Assembly: GCA_032252755.1 (NCBI GenBank)
Contig: JAVUPY010000017.1
Coordinates: 153,404 to 217,403, forward strand
Source of the DNA: Terriglobia bacterium
GTDB taxonomy: Bacteria; Acidobacteriota; Terriglobia; Terriglobales; Acidobacteriaceae
Length of the DNA: 64,000 bases
Reading direction: 5' to 3'
Shown: piece after piece, positions 18,931 through 28,323 of the stretch
Numbering within the stretch: position 1 is the first letter of the stretch
Layout: the number at the start of each line of letters is the position of its first letter
Made by a program: the position numbers and the translations under genes
Notes under the pieces: generated by a model
Seen by the model: the letters and a program-made list of their open reading frames with translations, nothing else
Told to the model about the DNA's origin: nothing
Database searches by the model: none

Positions 18931-19028
18931 TCGCCATCCTTCAAGGTTGCAGGCACAAGATGCAATGCTGCAATCCAGACAGTTGGGGAAAGCACCATCG
19001 CACCGACGCTACGAGTGTCTACATAGGT

Positions 19029-19057
19029 TTGACGCGACTAAATGCAGTTGTTAGTAT
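19029..19057 (+). promoter_or_regulatory. Sigma-70 type promoter of the initiator tRNA gene
   Basis: TTGACG (19029-19034), 17-base spacer, TAGTAT (19052-19057). The predicted start point (about 19063-19065) coincides with the 5' base of the mature tRNA. Confidence 0.65.
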
Positions 19058-19062
19058 TCAAG

Positions 19063-19139
<77 letters not shown>

Positions 19140-19206
19140 CTTAGGAGTTGGCGACCCCACACAGCCCCACAGTGAATCTGGGGATTTTGGAGTCCAAAGC
19201 ATGACA

Positions 19207-19233
19207 AAGGGCTGCACCAGGGCAGCCCTTTTG
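19207..19233 (+). terminator. Intrinsic terminator after tRNA-fMet
   Basis: AAGGGCTGC (19207-19215) and GCAGCCCTT (19221-19229) form a nine-base stem with a five-base loop, followed by TTGCTTT. Confidence 0.85.
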
Positions 19234-19467
19234 CTTTGTCCTGGGAATTGCAGGATTCAAACTGCTTGTCGAAGGACCATCCGCACGACTTTGCCATTCA
19301 CGTTTGGACCCCATAAACGCCTTGCCGGAGGCAATCCATCGCTGAACTCCCATTGGAGCCCCTCGTGCGTCTACTCGTCAGACATTGTCACGCTATTTGG
19401 CACGATTTGGTTCGTTCTGTCGCTTTCCACTAGAGTAGAATCCCCGCACTGCTTCCAGGAGTGGGGA
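19234..19467. other. Spacer between tRNA terminator and kinase gene
   Basis: No coding sequence is recognised. A weak promoter-like pair TTGGTT (19407-19412) and TAGAGT (19431-19436), spacing 18, lies just before the kinase start and may serve it. Confidence 0.4.
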
Positions 19468-19645
19468 TTGGGACTTACCAGTGGAACTCGACTGGGCCCT
19501 TATGAAATCGTGTCGCCTCTCGGCGCCGGCGGCATGGGAGAAGTGTATCGTGCGCGCGACACCCGGCTGGACCGCACGGTCGCCATCAAGGTTCTTCCGT
19601 CTCACCTCTCTTCCGATTCTGCGTTGAAACAGCGCTTCGAGCGTG
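19468..19645 (+). pseudogene. N-terminal part of Ser/Thr kinase, separated by a frameshift
   Basis: From TTG at 19468 (AGGAG six bases upstream) the frame encodes the start of a Hanks-type kinase: [20 protein letters not shown] (glycine-rich loop) and [11 protein letters not shown] (ATP-anchoring Lys), then LKQRFER. At GCGTGGAAGC the reading leaves homology; removal of one G at 19645-19646 would join it to the next frame as [12 protein letters not shown]. The frame then runs as nonsense to a stop at 19764. Either a real inactivating insertion or a sequencing error; no slippery heptamer is seen that would support programmed shifting. Confidence 0.8.
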
Positions 19646-22189
19646 GAAGCTCACGCAATCTCTTCGCTTCAGCATTCGCACATCTGTACTCTGCACGACG
19701 TCGGCTCACAGAACGGTGTCGACTTTCTTGTCATGGAGTACCTGGAGGGCGAAACGCTGGCTGACCGGCTGAGCCGAGGTCCGCTGAAGATCGGTGAGGT
19801 ATTGAAGATTTCGACGGAAATCGCTGACGCGCTGGAGAAAGCGCACAAACAGGGGATCGTTCACCGCGACCTGAAGCCGGGCAATATCATGCTCACAAGG
19901 TCCGGGGCCAAGCTGTTGGACTTCGGACTGGCGAAGCCGACGGCAGCGATCGCGGCGGGTAGCGCTGGGAATACGGCGCCGAACACGCCAACGGTGAGCG
20001 TGGCAGCGCTGACTTCACCGGCATCGCCGCTGACGCAAAAAGGTTCGGTGGTCGGAACTTTCCAGTACATGGCACCCGAGGTGCTCCAGGGAGCGGAGGC
20101 GGATGCTCGCAGCGACATTTTCAGCTTTGGATGCGTGCTTTACGAGATGATCGCAGGGCATCCCGCGTTTGAAGGTAAGACGCAAGTTTCCGTGCTCGCG
20201 GCAATTCTGGAGAAGGATCCGGAACCTGTGGCGTCTCTCCAGCCATTGACCCCACCCGCATTGGAGTTCTGCATCCGCACCTGCCTGGCGAAAGAGCCCG
20301 ATGCTCGTTCCCAGACGGTCCACGATGTGAGCCTGCAACTGCAATTCGCGATGCAAACGGCGGCAGTTCTTCCTGCACCTTCGGGAATGAGGCGGGTACC
20401 GCAGGTTGTGCTTGCGGCAGGAGCGGCTTTGTTGCTGATGATGACGGCGGCCCTTGCATACTTTGCGATGCCCCGGTCGCAAACTCTGCCGGTGCTGAGG
20501 ACCTCGATCGTCGCACCTCCAGGCGCCTTGTTCGACGCGACCGGAGATTTCAGCGCGCCTCCCGCAATCTCGCCGGACGGCAAGACACTTGTATTCGGCC
20601 TGCAATCAGGCAACGGAGGCCGGAAATTATACGTGCGCTCCCTCGACCAGGAGGACGTGCGCCCGCTGGAAGGAACGGAGGGAGCAACTTTTCCGTTCTG
20701 GTCGCCCGACAGCCGCTCTATCGCATTCTTCGACGGCGGGAAGCTGAAGAAAATGCCGGTCGACGGCGGACCCGCGACCGAACTGGCGGTCGCCCCAAAC
20801 GGGAGAGGTGGATCTTGGGGAAGCAGAAACATCATCATCTTTGCTCCCGACTTCCGCAGCGGACTGATGCAGGTCAGCGCCGATGGCGGAACTGCTACAC
20901 CGGTCACGACGGTCGACTCTTCGTTACACAGCACACACCGCTGGCCCGTATTCCTCCCCGACGGAAAGCACTTCCTGTTTTTTGCCAACAATCACTCCGG
21001 TGGAATCGCCGAGAAAAACGGGATTTACTTCGGCATGCTGGGTAACGCTTCGGTGCATGAAGTAGTCGCAACCGATGCGGGCGCACTGTACCGCTCCGGA
21101 TACCTTCTATTTCACATGGGCAACCGTATGGTGGCTCAGCCGATGGATCCTGAATCCGGCAAACTCAGCGGCAACGCGCTACACGTGGTCGCCGGTATTA
21201 CGACCGATATTGCCGTTTGGCGCATGCTGGCTACCGCTTCGGATACCGGTCTGATGGTATATGGCAGCGGCGGCGGGACGGGTGGAACCATTGACCTGAC
21301 GTGGTATGACCGCTCAGGCGAGTCGCTGGGAACGATTGACCGTGGCGTTTTTCGTGAGCCACGTCTCTCTCCGGATGGGCGCGAATTGGCAGTCGCGGAG
21401 TTCGTTGATAACCAGAACCAGATTTACTCTTTCGATGTGGCACGCGGCGTGAAGACCAGAATTACCTTCGACAATGCCGCCCATATCGCGCCGGCGTGGT
21501 CGCCCGATGGGAAGACGATCGCTTACTCCGCTATATCAGGAAATGCGCAGGTCGGATGGACGATTTTCGCCAAAACGGTCCAGGGCGCGAGTTCGCCGAA
21601 GCTGATTGTGCCGTACACGCCGGGTTCACAGAAAAACAATGGAGTCCCTGAATGGGTGCCGGGCAGCAACTATCTTCTGTATCACGCCGCGACAGGGCCG
21701 GCGGGGCAGAAGATCATGGCCGCGCCGCTGGTGGGCAACTCGAAACCGTTCACCGTTATTGCGCCGCAGTCGCCCCACGGAAATATTCGGAACTACCGTG
21801 TGTCACCGGATGGGAAGTGGATTGCATTTGAGTGCGACGACGGTGGGCAACCCGATATCTATGTCTCATCGTTTCCCAGCAACGGCACGCGAACACAGAT
21901 TACCAGCGGTGGAGGTCTCTATCCGGTCTGGCAGCACAACGGAAAAGACCTTTACTACCTCGATCCCCACACCCTGATGATCACCGAGGTGCCGGTGACT
22001 GCCACCGGCGCGGAATTTCAGTTCGGTACGCCCAAGCCGCTGTTCCGCGTGCAGACAGCGGCTACCGGAAGCTTTGTATATGACGTCACGCATGACGGAA
22101 AGAAGTTCGTGATCACGTCCGCGCCGCCATTGGCCAACGTGCCGTTGACACTCATGACGAATTGGCCCGGGCAGCTGAAGCAGAAATGA
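19643..22189 (+). CDS. Ser/Thr protein kinase body with PD40 beta-propeller (frameshifted gene)
   Basis: Main part of a eukaryote-like membrane kinase, lacking the glycine loop and ATP lysine, which lie upstream in another frame. In this frame: [10 protein letters not shown] (catalytic loop, HRD 74-76), LLDFGLAKP (DFG 93-95), [20 protein letters not shown] (activation segment and APE), a transmembrane helix about 252-276, then about 570 residues of WD40-like PD40 repeats ([47 protein letters not shown]) forming an extracytoplasmic propeller. Used alone from the GTG at 19643, the protein could not bind ATP normally. If the one-base shift is corrected, the product is about 906 residues, normal for this family. 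Its stop overlaps the start of a second, decayed kinase. Confidence 0.85.
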   Translation: MEAHAISSLQHSHICTLHDVGSQNGVDFLVMEYLEGETLADRLSRGPLKIGEVLKISTEIADALEKAHKQGIVHRDLKPGNIMLTRSGAKLLDFGLAKPTAAIAAGSAGNTAPNTPTVSVAALTSPASPLTQKGSVVGTFQYMAPEVLQGAEADARSDIFSFGCVLYEMIAGHPAFEGKTQVSVLAAILEKDPEPVASLQPLTPPALEFCIRTCLAKEPDARSQTVHDVSLQLQFAMQTAAVLPAPSGMRRVPQVVLAAGAALLLMMTAALAYFAMPRSQTLPVLRTSIVAPPGALFDATGDFSAPPAISPDGKTLVFGLQSGNGGRKLYVRSLDQEDVRPLEGTEGATFPFWSPDSRSIAFFDGGKLKKMPVDGGPATELAVAPNGRGGSWGSRNIIIFAPDFRSGLMQVSADGGTATPVTTVDSSLHSTHRWPVFLPDGKHFLFFANNHSGGIAEKNGIYFGMLGNASVHEVVATDAGALYRSGYLLFHMGNRMVAQPMDPESGKLSGNALHVVAGITTDIAVWRMLATASDTGLMVYGSGGGTGGTIDLTWYDRSGESLGTIDRGVFREPRLSPDGRELAVAEFVDNQNQIYSFDVARGVKTRITFDNAAHIAPAWSPDGKTIAYSAISGNAQVGWTIFAKTVQGASSPKLIVPYTPGSQKNNGVPEWVPGSNYLLYHAATGPAGQKIMAAPLVGNSKPFTVIAPQSPHGNIRNYRVSPDGKWIAFECDDGGQPDIYVSSFPSNGTRTQITSGGGLYPVWQHNGKDLYYLDPHTLMITEVPVTATGAEFQFGTPKPLFRVQTAATGSFVYDVTHDGKKFVITSAPPLANVPLTLMTNWPGQLKQK

Positions 22190-22360
22190 CACTCGTTGCG
22201 GATACCAAACTCGGGCCCTATGAGATTGTCGCCGCTCGGCGCCGGCGGCTTGGGCGAAGTGTACAAGACGCGCGACACGTGACTGGAGCGCGCGGCCGCA
22301 ATCAAGGTGCTGAATTCGGCGCTGGTGGCATCATTGCCGTCGGAGGTCCGCGAGACCCCG
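22186..22360 (+). pseudogene. Remnant of a second Ser/Thr kinase N-terminus
   Basis: ATG overlaps the preceding stop (ATGA) and begins [16 protein letters not shown], the same opening as the upstream kinase. After a frameshift near 22232, the next frame reads LGAGGLGEVYKTRDT, then a TGA where the family has Arg, then LERAAAIKVLNSALV. Homology fades by about 22360. No HRD or DFG region follows. This is the decayed start of a tandem kinase copy. Confidence 0.8.
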
Positions 22361-22408
22361 CGGGTTGTTTACCGTCCTTTGAGGATGCGAATTGAAAAAT
22401 CCGGTTGG

Positions 22409-23278
22409 TCAATATCCGCGCACTACGCGATTTGCGATCTTTCCGACCCCCTCGATTTCGACCTCGACGACATCTCCTTCGTGCAAGAATCTTGGCGGGT
22501 TGCGTGAGAAGCCGACACCTGGCGGCGTGCCAGTCGCAATAATGTCGCCCGGATGGAAGCTGAAACTCTTCGAGAGATACGAGATCAATTGAGGAATGTT
22601 GAAGATGAGCTGTTTTGTGCTCGAATCTTGCATAAGCTCACCATTGACTCGCGTTGTGACACGCAGGTTCCCAGGGTCCGGGACTTCATCTCGCGTTACC
22701 AGGCAGGGGCCATTCGGGGAGAAAGTGTCACACGATTTGCCTCGCGTCCATTGACCATCCGCGAATTGCCACTTTCGAGCGGAGACATCGTTGAAAACGA
22801 CGTATCCCGCGATGCACTCCATGGCATCCGCTTCGGAAATGAAGTGCGCTGTGCGTCCAATCACTACCCCCAGCTCCCCTTCGAAATCTACTTGGGCATC
22901 CTCTGCAGGGAGTTGAATCGGGTCGTACGGGCCAGAAAGACTTGAGGTGAATTTCGCAAAACACAGCGGCGTGGTCGGAACCGCCTGTCCGGCTTCTTTC
23001 GCATGGTCCAGGTAATTAAGACCGATTGCGACAATTTTCCGTGCTGCTACCGGATAGTCCAATTCAGCTTCTGTGAGCAACAATGCCTGATTGTCGTAAC
23101 CCAATTCCCGAACGAAGTCGGATGCCACCGGTCCGGCCTCAAGTAACGCGAGCGTCGAATGGAACGGCGCAATGTCGTATCCGCGTTTTGCCGCCGCGCT
23201 CGCGACATCGACAATTCGTCCGTCAACCACCAGGCCCAAACGGCTTCGACCTTTCACTCGGAATTGCACAAGACGCAT
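22409..23278 (-). CDS. Fumarylacetoacetate hydrolase-family protein (2,4-diketo-3-deoxy sugar-acid hydrolase candidate)
   Basis: FAH-superfamily C-C hydrolase, 289 residues. After an N-terminal domain comes the conserved KIVAIGLNYLDHAKEAG, CFAKFTSSLSGPYDPI, VDFEGELGVVIGRTA (metal ligands Glu/Glu), GYVVFNDVSARKWQ, and IIATGTPPGVGFSRNPP. The ATG at 23278 has GGGGAG four bases before; the upstream M is out of family. It is divergent from a sugar-acid operon containing a lactonase, an enolase-type dehydratase and two SDRs. That context fits the terminal step of the L-fucose or L-rhamnose diketo route, cleaving a 2,4-diketo-3-deoxy acid to pyruvate and a hydroxy acid. The exact substrate is inference. 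Confidence 0.87.
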   Translation of the reverse strand: MRLVQFRVKGRSRLGLVVDGRIVDVASAAAKRGYDIAPFHSTLALLEAGPVASDFVRELGYDNQALLLTEAELDYPVAARKIVAIGLNYLDHAKEAGQAVPTTPLCFAKFTSSLSGPYDPIQLPAEDAQVDFEGELGVVIGRTAHFISEADAMECIAGYVVFNDVSARKWQFADGQWTRGKSCDTFSPNGPCLVTRDEVPDPGNLRVTTRVNGELMQDSSTKQLIFNIPQLISYLSKSFSFHPGDIIATGTPPGVGFSRNPPRFLHEGDVVEVEIEGVGKIANRVVRGY

Positions 23279-23303
23279 AAAGCTCCCCAAAATGTTAATA
23301 TGC

Positions 23304-23331
23304 TTGACTTCCGACAAAAGGAAACTATAAA
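23304..23331 (+). promoter_or_regulatory. Sigma-70 type promoter for the sugar-acid operon
   Basis: TTGACT (23304-23309), 16-base spacer, TATAAA (23326-23331), in the AT-rich divergent spacer between the FAH gene and the SMP-30 operon. Confidence 0.55.
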
Positions 23332-23387
23332 TGTCGTTTTATTAAGCAAACAAGTATGAAACGCATGTGTTTCACCCTAAATCGGTC

Positions 23388-24230
23388 ATGAAATCTGCCT
23401 TTCCAATAGATCGCTTCGAAATTTTCGCCGAGGGATTCGATCATCCTGAGGGTCTCGCCTTCGATCGTGACGGGAACCTCTGGGTCGGCGGCGAACTCGG
23501 CCAGATCTACTGCGTCGATGCAAAACGCAAAATCACCTTAATCACAACCCTCGGCGGCTTCAATCTCGGACTTACCTTTTCGGCCGGTCAGGATTTGTAT
23601 GTTTGCAACTCCAAACTTGGTGCGCTGGTTCATCTCAATCGGTCGGGCAAAGTCCTCCGCTCGTGGGAGAGGGTGGGCCGCTATCGTCTCAGGACGCCGA
23701 ATTTCGCCGTCTTCGACCGCCACGGAAATCTTTATTTCAGCGACTCTGGTGAGTGGCGAGCCAATGACGGGTTGCTTTTCGTACTACGGCCCAGTGGAAA
23801 GATCGAACAACTGCTTGAAGGCCTCAAATTCCCAAATGGCCTTTCCCTCAGCGCGGATGAGAAAACACTCTTCGTCGTCCAGAGCACCGCGGACAATGTT
23901 CTGGCTGTTCCCATCCCTTCGCCCGCCAAAGTTGGCAGGCCTCGAATCCATGCGGGCGGGCTGCACAACGTGCCGGATGGCGCGGCGCTGGATGCTGCTG
24001 GGAACCTCTACGTCACCTGTTACGCTTCACATAACATTTATCGCGTGACGCCAAGCGGAAAAGCCTCTCTCTTCGCCGAGGACCGCGAAGGCACTATGCT
24101 CGCCAGTCCTACAAACATCGCTTTTGGCGGTCCCGGTTTCGACGAAATGTACTTTGCCAACCTTAGCCGCTGGCATATCTGTCGTCTCAAAGCAGGCATC
24201 AAGGGACAACCGCTTGCAAACCAGCGCTAG
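23388..24230 (+). CDS. SMP-30/gluconolactonase-family lactonase
   Basis: Six-bladed beta-propeller of the SMP-30 / gluconolaconase type, about 280 residues, no signal peptide. Propeller strands are seen as GFDHPEGLAFDRDGNLWVGG (first-blade Glu metal ligand), NFAVFDRHGNLYFSDSG, LKFPNGLSLSADEKTLFVV (Asn ligand) and VPDGAALDAAGNLYVTCY (Asp ligand). Such enzymes open sugar lactones. ATG at 23388 is used; a GTG seven codons earlier is possible, and neither has a strong ribosome site. It is first of five plus-strand genes with 15-base or smaller gaps or overlaps at most junctions, fitting hydrolysis of the lactone made by one of the SDRs. Confidence 0.85.
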   Translation: MKSAFPIDRFEIFAEGFDHPEGLAFDRDGNLWVGGELGQIYCVDAKRKITLITTLGGFNLGLTFSAGQDLYVCNSKLGALVHLNRSGKVLRSWERVGRYRLRTPNFAVFDRHGNLYFSDSGEWRANDGLLFVLRPSGKIEQLLEGLKFPNGLSLSADEKTLFVVQSTADNVLAVPIPSPAKVGRPRIHAGGLHNVPDGAALDAAGNLYVTCYASHNIYRVTPSGKASLFAEDREGTMLASPTNIAFGGPGFDEMYFANLSRWHICRLKAGIKGQPLANQR

Positions 24231-24245
24231 CTGGCTGGAGTTCTC

Positions 24246-25439
24246 ATGAAAATTACCGATATCCGTTGGACACGCGCATTCATTCCGATCGAAGCGCCGC
24301 TTCGATATTCCGTCGGTTCACACCCCGGATTCTCTCGCATCATCATCGAAATCGAAACCGATGAAGGCATTACCGGGCTTGGCGAGTGTTACACAGGAGC
24401 AACTCGCACCGGCCAGCTGGAAGACCTCAAGCCACAGCTCATCGGCGAAGATCCCATGAACCTGGAGCGGATCCGATGGAAGGTGGCGGCTCCCAGTTCA
24501 GTTAAACTTTTCGGCTTCGCGCTCGGCTTTGCCGGAATCGAATTCGCTCTTCTCGACATCCAGGGCAAGGCTCTCAACCGTTCCGTTTGCGACATCCTCG
24601 GCGGACGTATTCGCGATGAGGTTCCATTTGCCGCTTACCTTTTCTATCGGTATGCGAACGAACAGGGTGTCGGCGAGATTTCGAACGCAGAGCAGATGGT
24701 CGCATTCGCAAAAGACCTCGTCCAGCGTTATGGCTTCAAAACTCTGAAATACAAGAACGGTGTACTGCCCCCGGACGACGAAATCGACACCTTCATTGCG
24801 TTGCGCCAGGCCTTCCCCAAGCATCGCATCCGCCTCGATCCCAATGCCGTCTGGACTGTGACTACGGCGGTTGACGTGGCGCGACGTCTCCATGACTACA
24901 ACATGGAGTACCTGGAAGATCCCGTGTGGGGTATGCGTGCCATGCAGCGCGTGAACGCGAAAGCGCCGTGGGTTACGTTGGCATCGAACATGTCGGTATT
25001 CGCCTTTGAGGACCTCGCTCCGAACATAATGTCCGATGTTCTAGACGTCGTACTCCTCGACCCGCACTGGTATGGAGGTATCCACCGCGCCAAACTCGCC
25101 GGCCAGATCTGCGAAGCCCTTGGCGTGGATGCAGGCATGCACAGCGGCGCCGAATTCGGCATCTCGCAGGCGGCGATGATCCACCTCGCCGCTTGCCTGC
25201 CGAACCTCGTGCTCGCGGCAGACTCACACTACCACCACCTCACCGACGACATCATCGAGGGTGGCAAACTGGAATTTAAGAACGGCTGCATGAAAGTCCC
25301 AACCGGACCGGGCTTGGGTGTGTCGCTCGATCGCGACAAACTGGCTCGTTACCACGAATTGTCGAAGAAGCAGGAAATGGGCGCGTGGACCGATGACCCC
25401 AATCGCCGCGGGAAGGTGATCACGCAGCCGAAGTGGTAG
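24246..25439 (+). CDS. Enolase-superfamily sugar-acid dehydratase (mandelate racemase/glucarate dehydratase group)
   Basis: Mg-dependent dehydratase, 397 residues. Visible are the acid-base Lys region LKYKNGVLPPDDEI, the metal ligand RLDPNAVW, EYLEDPVWG, TLASNMSVFAFED, and the second-side VDAGMHSGAEFGISQAAMI with catalytic His. The DPNxxW, TNM-like and MHS features resemble glucarate dehydratase-type members more than the 430-residue L-fuconate dehydratases. It would turn an aldonate into a 2-keto-3-deoxy acid. GGAG precedes the ATG. The operon context supplies lactonase before it and a 2-keto-3-deoxy acid dehydrogenase after it. Confidence 0.85.
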   Translation: MKITDIRWTRAFIPIEAPLRYSVGSHPGFSRIIIEIETDEGITGLGECYTGATRTGQLEDLKPQLIGEDPMNLERIRWKVAAPSSVKLFGFALGFAGIEFALLDIQGKALNRSVCDILGGRIRDEVPFAAYLFYRYANEQGVGEISNAEQMVAFAKDLVQRYGFKTLKYKNGVLPPDDEIDTFIALRQAFPKHRIRLDPNAVWTVTTAVDVARRLHDYNMEYLEDPVWGMRAMQRVNAKAPWVTLASNMSVFAFEDLAPNIMSDVLDVVLLDPHWYGGIHRAKLAGQICEALGVDAGMHSGAEFGISQAAMIHLAACLPNLVLAADSHYHHLTDDIIEGGKLEFKNGCMKVPTGPGLGVSLDRDKLARYHELSKKQEMGAWTDDPNRRGKVITQPKW

Positions 25440-25476
25440 TTATTCGCGGTCCATCTACTGCAAGGGAGAACCAACC

Positions 25477-26292
25477 ATGAAGATCGACCTGACCGGCAAG
25501 GTTGCTGTCGTAACTGGCGGCGCCATGGGTATCGGCGAAGCGAGCGCACGCAAACTGGCGTCAGCAGGAGCGTCGATTGCCATTCTCGACGCGGACGCTT
25601 CGGCCGGAACCAAAACCGCAGCCGACATAGGTAAGAGCGGTGCTGCATGCAATTTCTTTCACTGCGACATGAGCAAGTCCGAGCAGGTCGAACACGCAAT
25701 CAGCGGCGTCGTTGCGCGATATCACTCCATCGACATCGTCGTGAGCAATGCCGGGATCCAGGCTTACGGCGATGTCATCACAACCTCGGAAGCGGACTGG
25801 GACCGACTACTTGGCATCAACCTGAAAGGCTGTTTCCTCGTTTCGAAATTCGCTGTTCCCCACATGCTGAAGAAAGGCGGGGCTGTTGTCGTGATCGGAT
25901 CTGTCCAGAGCTTCACCGCTATTCAGAATTCTGTCGCCTATGTCACGTCCAAGCACGCTCTGCTCGGACTCGCCCGCGCGATGGCGTTGGATTACGCAAA
26001 GAATGGTATCCGCGTGAACTGCATCTGCCCCGGCGCAATCGACACGCCCATGCTCCGCTGGGCGGCCAGCCTGTCTCCTGACCCGGAGTCCGTGATACGA
26101 ACCTGCGATCGCATGCACGCTCTCGGTCGCATCGGCAAGCCGGATGAAGTTGCGGATGCTGTGCTCTATCTTGCCTCGCCGATGTCTTCTTTCATTACTG
26201 GCGCTTCACTCCTGGTTGACGGCGGAATGCTTGTACCCACCGGCGGAATGGGATTCCAGGAAGGTGGCACGGGAGCAGCGACACACGAATGA
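25477..26292 (+). CDS. SDR-family dehydrogenase 1 (sugar dehydrogenase candidate)
   Basis: Classical short-chain dehydrogenase, 271 residues. Cofactor motif VVTGGAMGIGEASA (residues 12-25), SNAGIQAYG, catalytic VAYVTSKHALLGLARAM (Tyr-x3-Lys), CPGAIDTPM and FITGASLLVDGGM. AAGGGAG lies about ten bases before the ATG. In the pathway it is the likely NAD(P)-dependent sugar 1-dehydrogenase that forms the lactone, though the two SDRs could have swapped roles. Its TGA overlaps the ATG of the next SDR, so translation is coupled. Confidence 0.85.
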   Translation: MKIDLTGKVAVVTGGAMGIGEASARKLASAGASIAILDADASAGTKTAADIGKSGAACNFFHCDMSKSEQVEHAISGVVARYHSIDIVVSNAGIQAYGDVITTSEADWDRLLGINLKGCFLVSKFAVPHMLKKGGAVVVIGSVQSFTAIQNSVAYVTSKHALLGLARAMALDYAKNGIRVNCICPGAIDTPMLRWAASLSPDPESVIRTCDRMHALGRIGKPDEVADAVLYLASPMSSFITGASLLVDGGMLVPTGGMGFQEGGTGAATHE

Positions 26293-27047
26293 AACTCCAA
26301 CGTAAAACCGCAATAATTACCGGCGCCGCGGCCGGCATTGGAGCAGCTTCCGCGACGCTTTTTGCGTCGGAAGGTGCAAACGTTGTTGCCGTCGATCTCG
26401 ACGGCTCAAGGCTTGACGATCTCGCTAAACAGATCACCACATCTGGCGGCGAGTGCCTGGCAGTTCGTTGCGATGTGAGCCAACGAGCCAATGTGCAAAG
26501 CGCGATCCAAGCGGCTATCGATCGTTATCGCCGGATCGACATCCTCTTCAACAATGCCGGGATCGTTCCAGTCGGCAAAATTGACACGACGGAGGAAGCC
26601 GAGTGGGATCGCGCCATGGCGATCAACGTCAAGAGCATGTACTTGTTTTGCCACGCCGTGATTGTCCATTTTCGACAAAACGGCGGCGGCGTGATTCTCA
26701 ACACCGCTTCGGCGACAGTACTCCGCACTGTTCCAGATAGAGCCTGCTACACCGCGACGAAAGCCGCCGTCCTTGGACTCACGAAGTCCATGGCTCTCGA
26801 TTATGTCCGCGACAACATTCGCGTGAACTGCCTGTGTCCCGGCACTATCGATACGCCCTCGCTCGCTCAGCGCATTGCCGCGCTTCCGGACCCCATCGCT
26901 GCGAGAAAGACCTTTATCGCGCGCCAGCCGATGGGCCGCTTCGGCACGGCCGAAGAGGTTGCCCGCGCCGCCCTCTACCTCGTTTCCGACGAGGCCACCT
27001 TCATTACCGGTACCGCATTCCCAGTGGACGGAGGCTTCGGTCTTTAG
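26289..27047 (+). CDS. SDR-family dehydrogenase 2 (2-keto-3-deoxy-L-fuconate dehydrogenase-like)
   Basis: Classical SDR, 252 residues: IITGAAAGIGAASA nucleotide loop, FNNAGIVPVG, catalytic RACYTATKAAVLGLTKSM, and CPGTIDTPSLAQRI. The C-terminal segment FIARQPMGRFGTAEEVARAA is very close to the signature of 2-keto-3-deoxy-L-fuconate dehydrogenases and the BDH2-like branch, whose Arg binds the substrate carboxylate. That would oxidise C4 to give a 2,4-diketo-3-deoxy acid, the substrate of the divergent FAH hydrolase. The assignment rests on recalled motif similarity plus context. Start overlaps the previous stop. Confidence 0.87.
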   Translation: MKLQRKTAIITGAAAGIGAASATLFASEGANVVAVDLDGSRLDDLAKQITTSGGECLAVRCDVSQRANVQSAIQAAIDRYRRIDILFNNAGIVPVGKIDTTEEAEWDRAMAINVKSMYLFCHAVIVHFRQNGGGVILNTASATVLRTVPDRACYTATKAAVLGLTKSMALDYVRDNIRVNCLCPGTIDTPSLAQRIAALPDPIAARKTFIARQPMGRFGTAEEVARAALYLVSDEATFITGTAFPVDGGFGL

Positions 27048-28214
27048 ATGCCGCGCTGCGAAGCCGCTCCCGTCGACTGGAAGAAGCGCCGGGCGTTCCG
27101 GCTCTCAAATGGAACCATCGAGATCACAGTTCTTATCGGTGGCGGACATATCGCGGACGCCCGTCTCTGCGGTTCTCCATACAACATGGTCTACGAGTCA
27201 CCGTGGCAAACTATTGACCCCCACACATTTTCTGAGAGGGAGCACGCGGCACGATACGGGGAAGGCGCGGTCGGAAAATTTCTTTCGGGCTATACCGGCC
27301 ATGCGTACGCCCTCGGATACTTCGGCATGCCGGACGAAGAAGAAGCCGCAGCCGGACTCCCGCTCCACGGAGAAGCCGCCACCTCAGAGTGGACTGTCCT
27401 TGGTTCCGAGGCAAGCGAGTCCGGCGCGTCGCTATCTCTGGAGATCATGCTTCCGCACTATCACTTGCGCGCCACCCGCGGGCTTTACCTCACAGCCGGA
27501 GCCTCGTCCGTATTGATCGAAGAGCGTGTCACGAATATTGGCAAGGACTCGCAGGACTTCCAGTGGGTCGAGCACGCGACATTCGGCCCACCGTTGTTCA
27601 ATAATGGCGAAGCACGTCTCTTCCTTTCGACAACGCGGGGCAAAACGTGGCCACTCGGTTATGAAGGTCACGAACTGCTGCCTTCGGATTTTGAATTCTC
27701 CTGGCCGGCTCTTCCCGCACTGAATGGTGAAAGTGTCGATCTGTCGCAAGCTTTTCCTCGCACTGGAACCGGTTTCGTGGCTTCGTTGCTTGTGGACCAG
27801 AGACGATCGAGTGGCTTTGTTGCGATCCATAACCGACGATTGGAACTGGCAGCGGGATATGTATTCGATCCTCGGATGTTTCCGTGGGTCGCGCTTTGGG
27901 AAGAAAACTGCTCTCGGAATTACGCTCCCTGGGATGGAGTCACGCGCGCACGGGGTGTGGAATTCGGCACAAGCCCAATGCCGCTTGGACTGAAGCATGC
28001 GCGTGAGATGAAGACTCTATTCGACACGCCAACGTTTGCCAGCATTAGCCCTGGGGAAACGATGGCAACCGCCTATCATCTGTTTGTGACCACACTCTCC
28101 GGCGAGTATTCAGAAATTGATGTGACGATCTCCCCCCACAATCTGGTGCTGCATGACACAACCGATCGAACGCTCGCGATTCCAGTAAGCAGGATGCCGA
28201 CCATGCGTTCTTAG
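27048..28214 (+). CDS. Aldose-1-epimerase-like (galactose-mutarotase fold) protein
   Basis: 388-residue protein with the beta-sandwich pattern of mutarotase-like / DUF4432 proteins: FRLSNGTIEITVLIGGGHIA at the start, LPLHGEAATSEWTVLG near 104 (family His-Gly), VLIEERVTNIG, and WVEHATFGPPLF near 175 with His. No signal peptide. It begins directly after the stop of SDR 2, with no spacer, and is the last gene of the sugar-acid operon. It may supply the correct anomer to the sugar dehydrogenase. Catalytic activity is inferred from fold and context; key His/Glu pairs cannot be confirmed by eye. Confidence 0.75.
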   Translation: MPRCEAAPVDWKKRRAFRLSNGTIEITVLIGGGHIADARLCGSPYNMVYESPWQTIDPHTFSEREHAARYGEGAVGKFLSGYTGHAYALGYFGMPDEEEAAAGLPLHGEAATSEWTVLGSEASESGASLSLEIMLPHYHLRATRGLYLTAGASSVLIEERVTNIGKDSQDFQWVEHATFGPPLFNNGEARLFLSTTRGKTWPLGYEGHELLPSDFEFSWPALPALNGESVDLSQAFPRTGTGFVASLLVDQRRSSGFVAIHNRRLELAAGYVFDPRMFPWVALWEENCSRNYAPWDGVTRARGVEFGTSPMPLGLKHAREMKTLFDTPTFASISPGETMATAYHLFVTTLSGEYSEIDVTISPHNLVLHDTTDRTLAIPVSRMPTMRS

Positions 28215-28323
28215 TCTCACCGAGGCTTTTGCCAAAGCCACTAGGGACGGGACCACGTTATCTGGGGTCGGGTTGAACATCCGTCACGCTCGCCCACGTC
28301 ACTCAAATATCTCTATCGAATTT

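Noticed and set aside
19399..19416. Sigma-54 promoter TTGGCACGATTTGG before the kinase
   Set aside because: The -24 half fits but no GC occurs at the required -12 position.
19643..19660. Programmed ribosomal frameshift in the kinase
   Set aside because: No slippery heptamer, stimulatory hairpin or internal Shine-Dalgarno recognised around the break.
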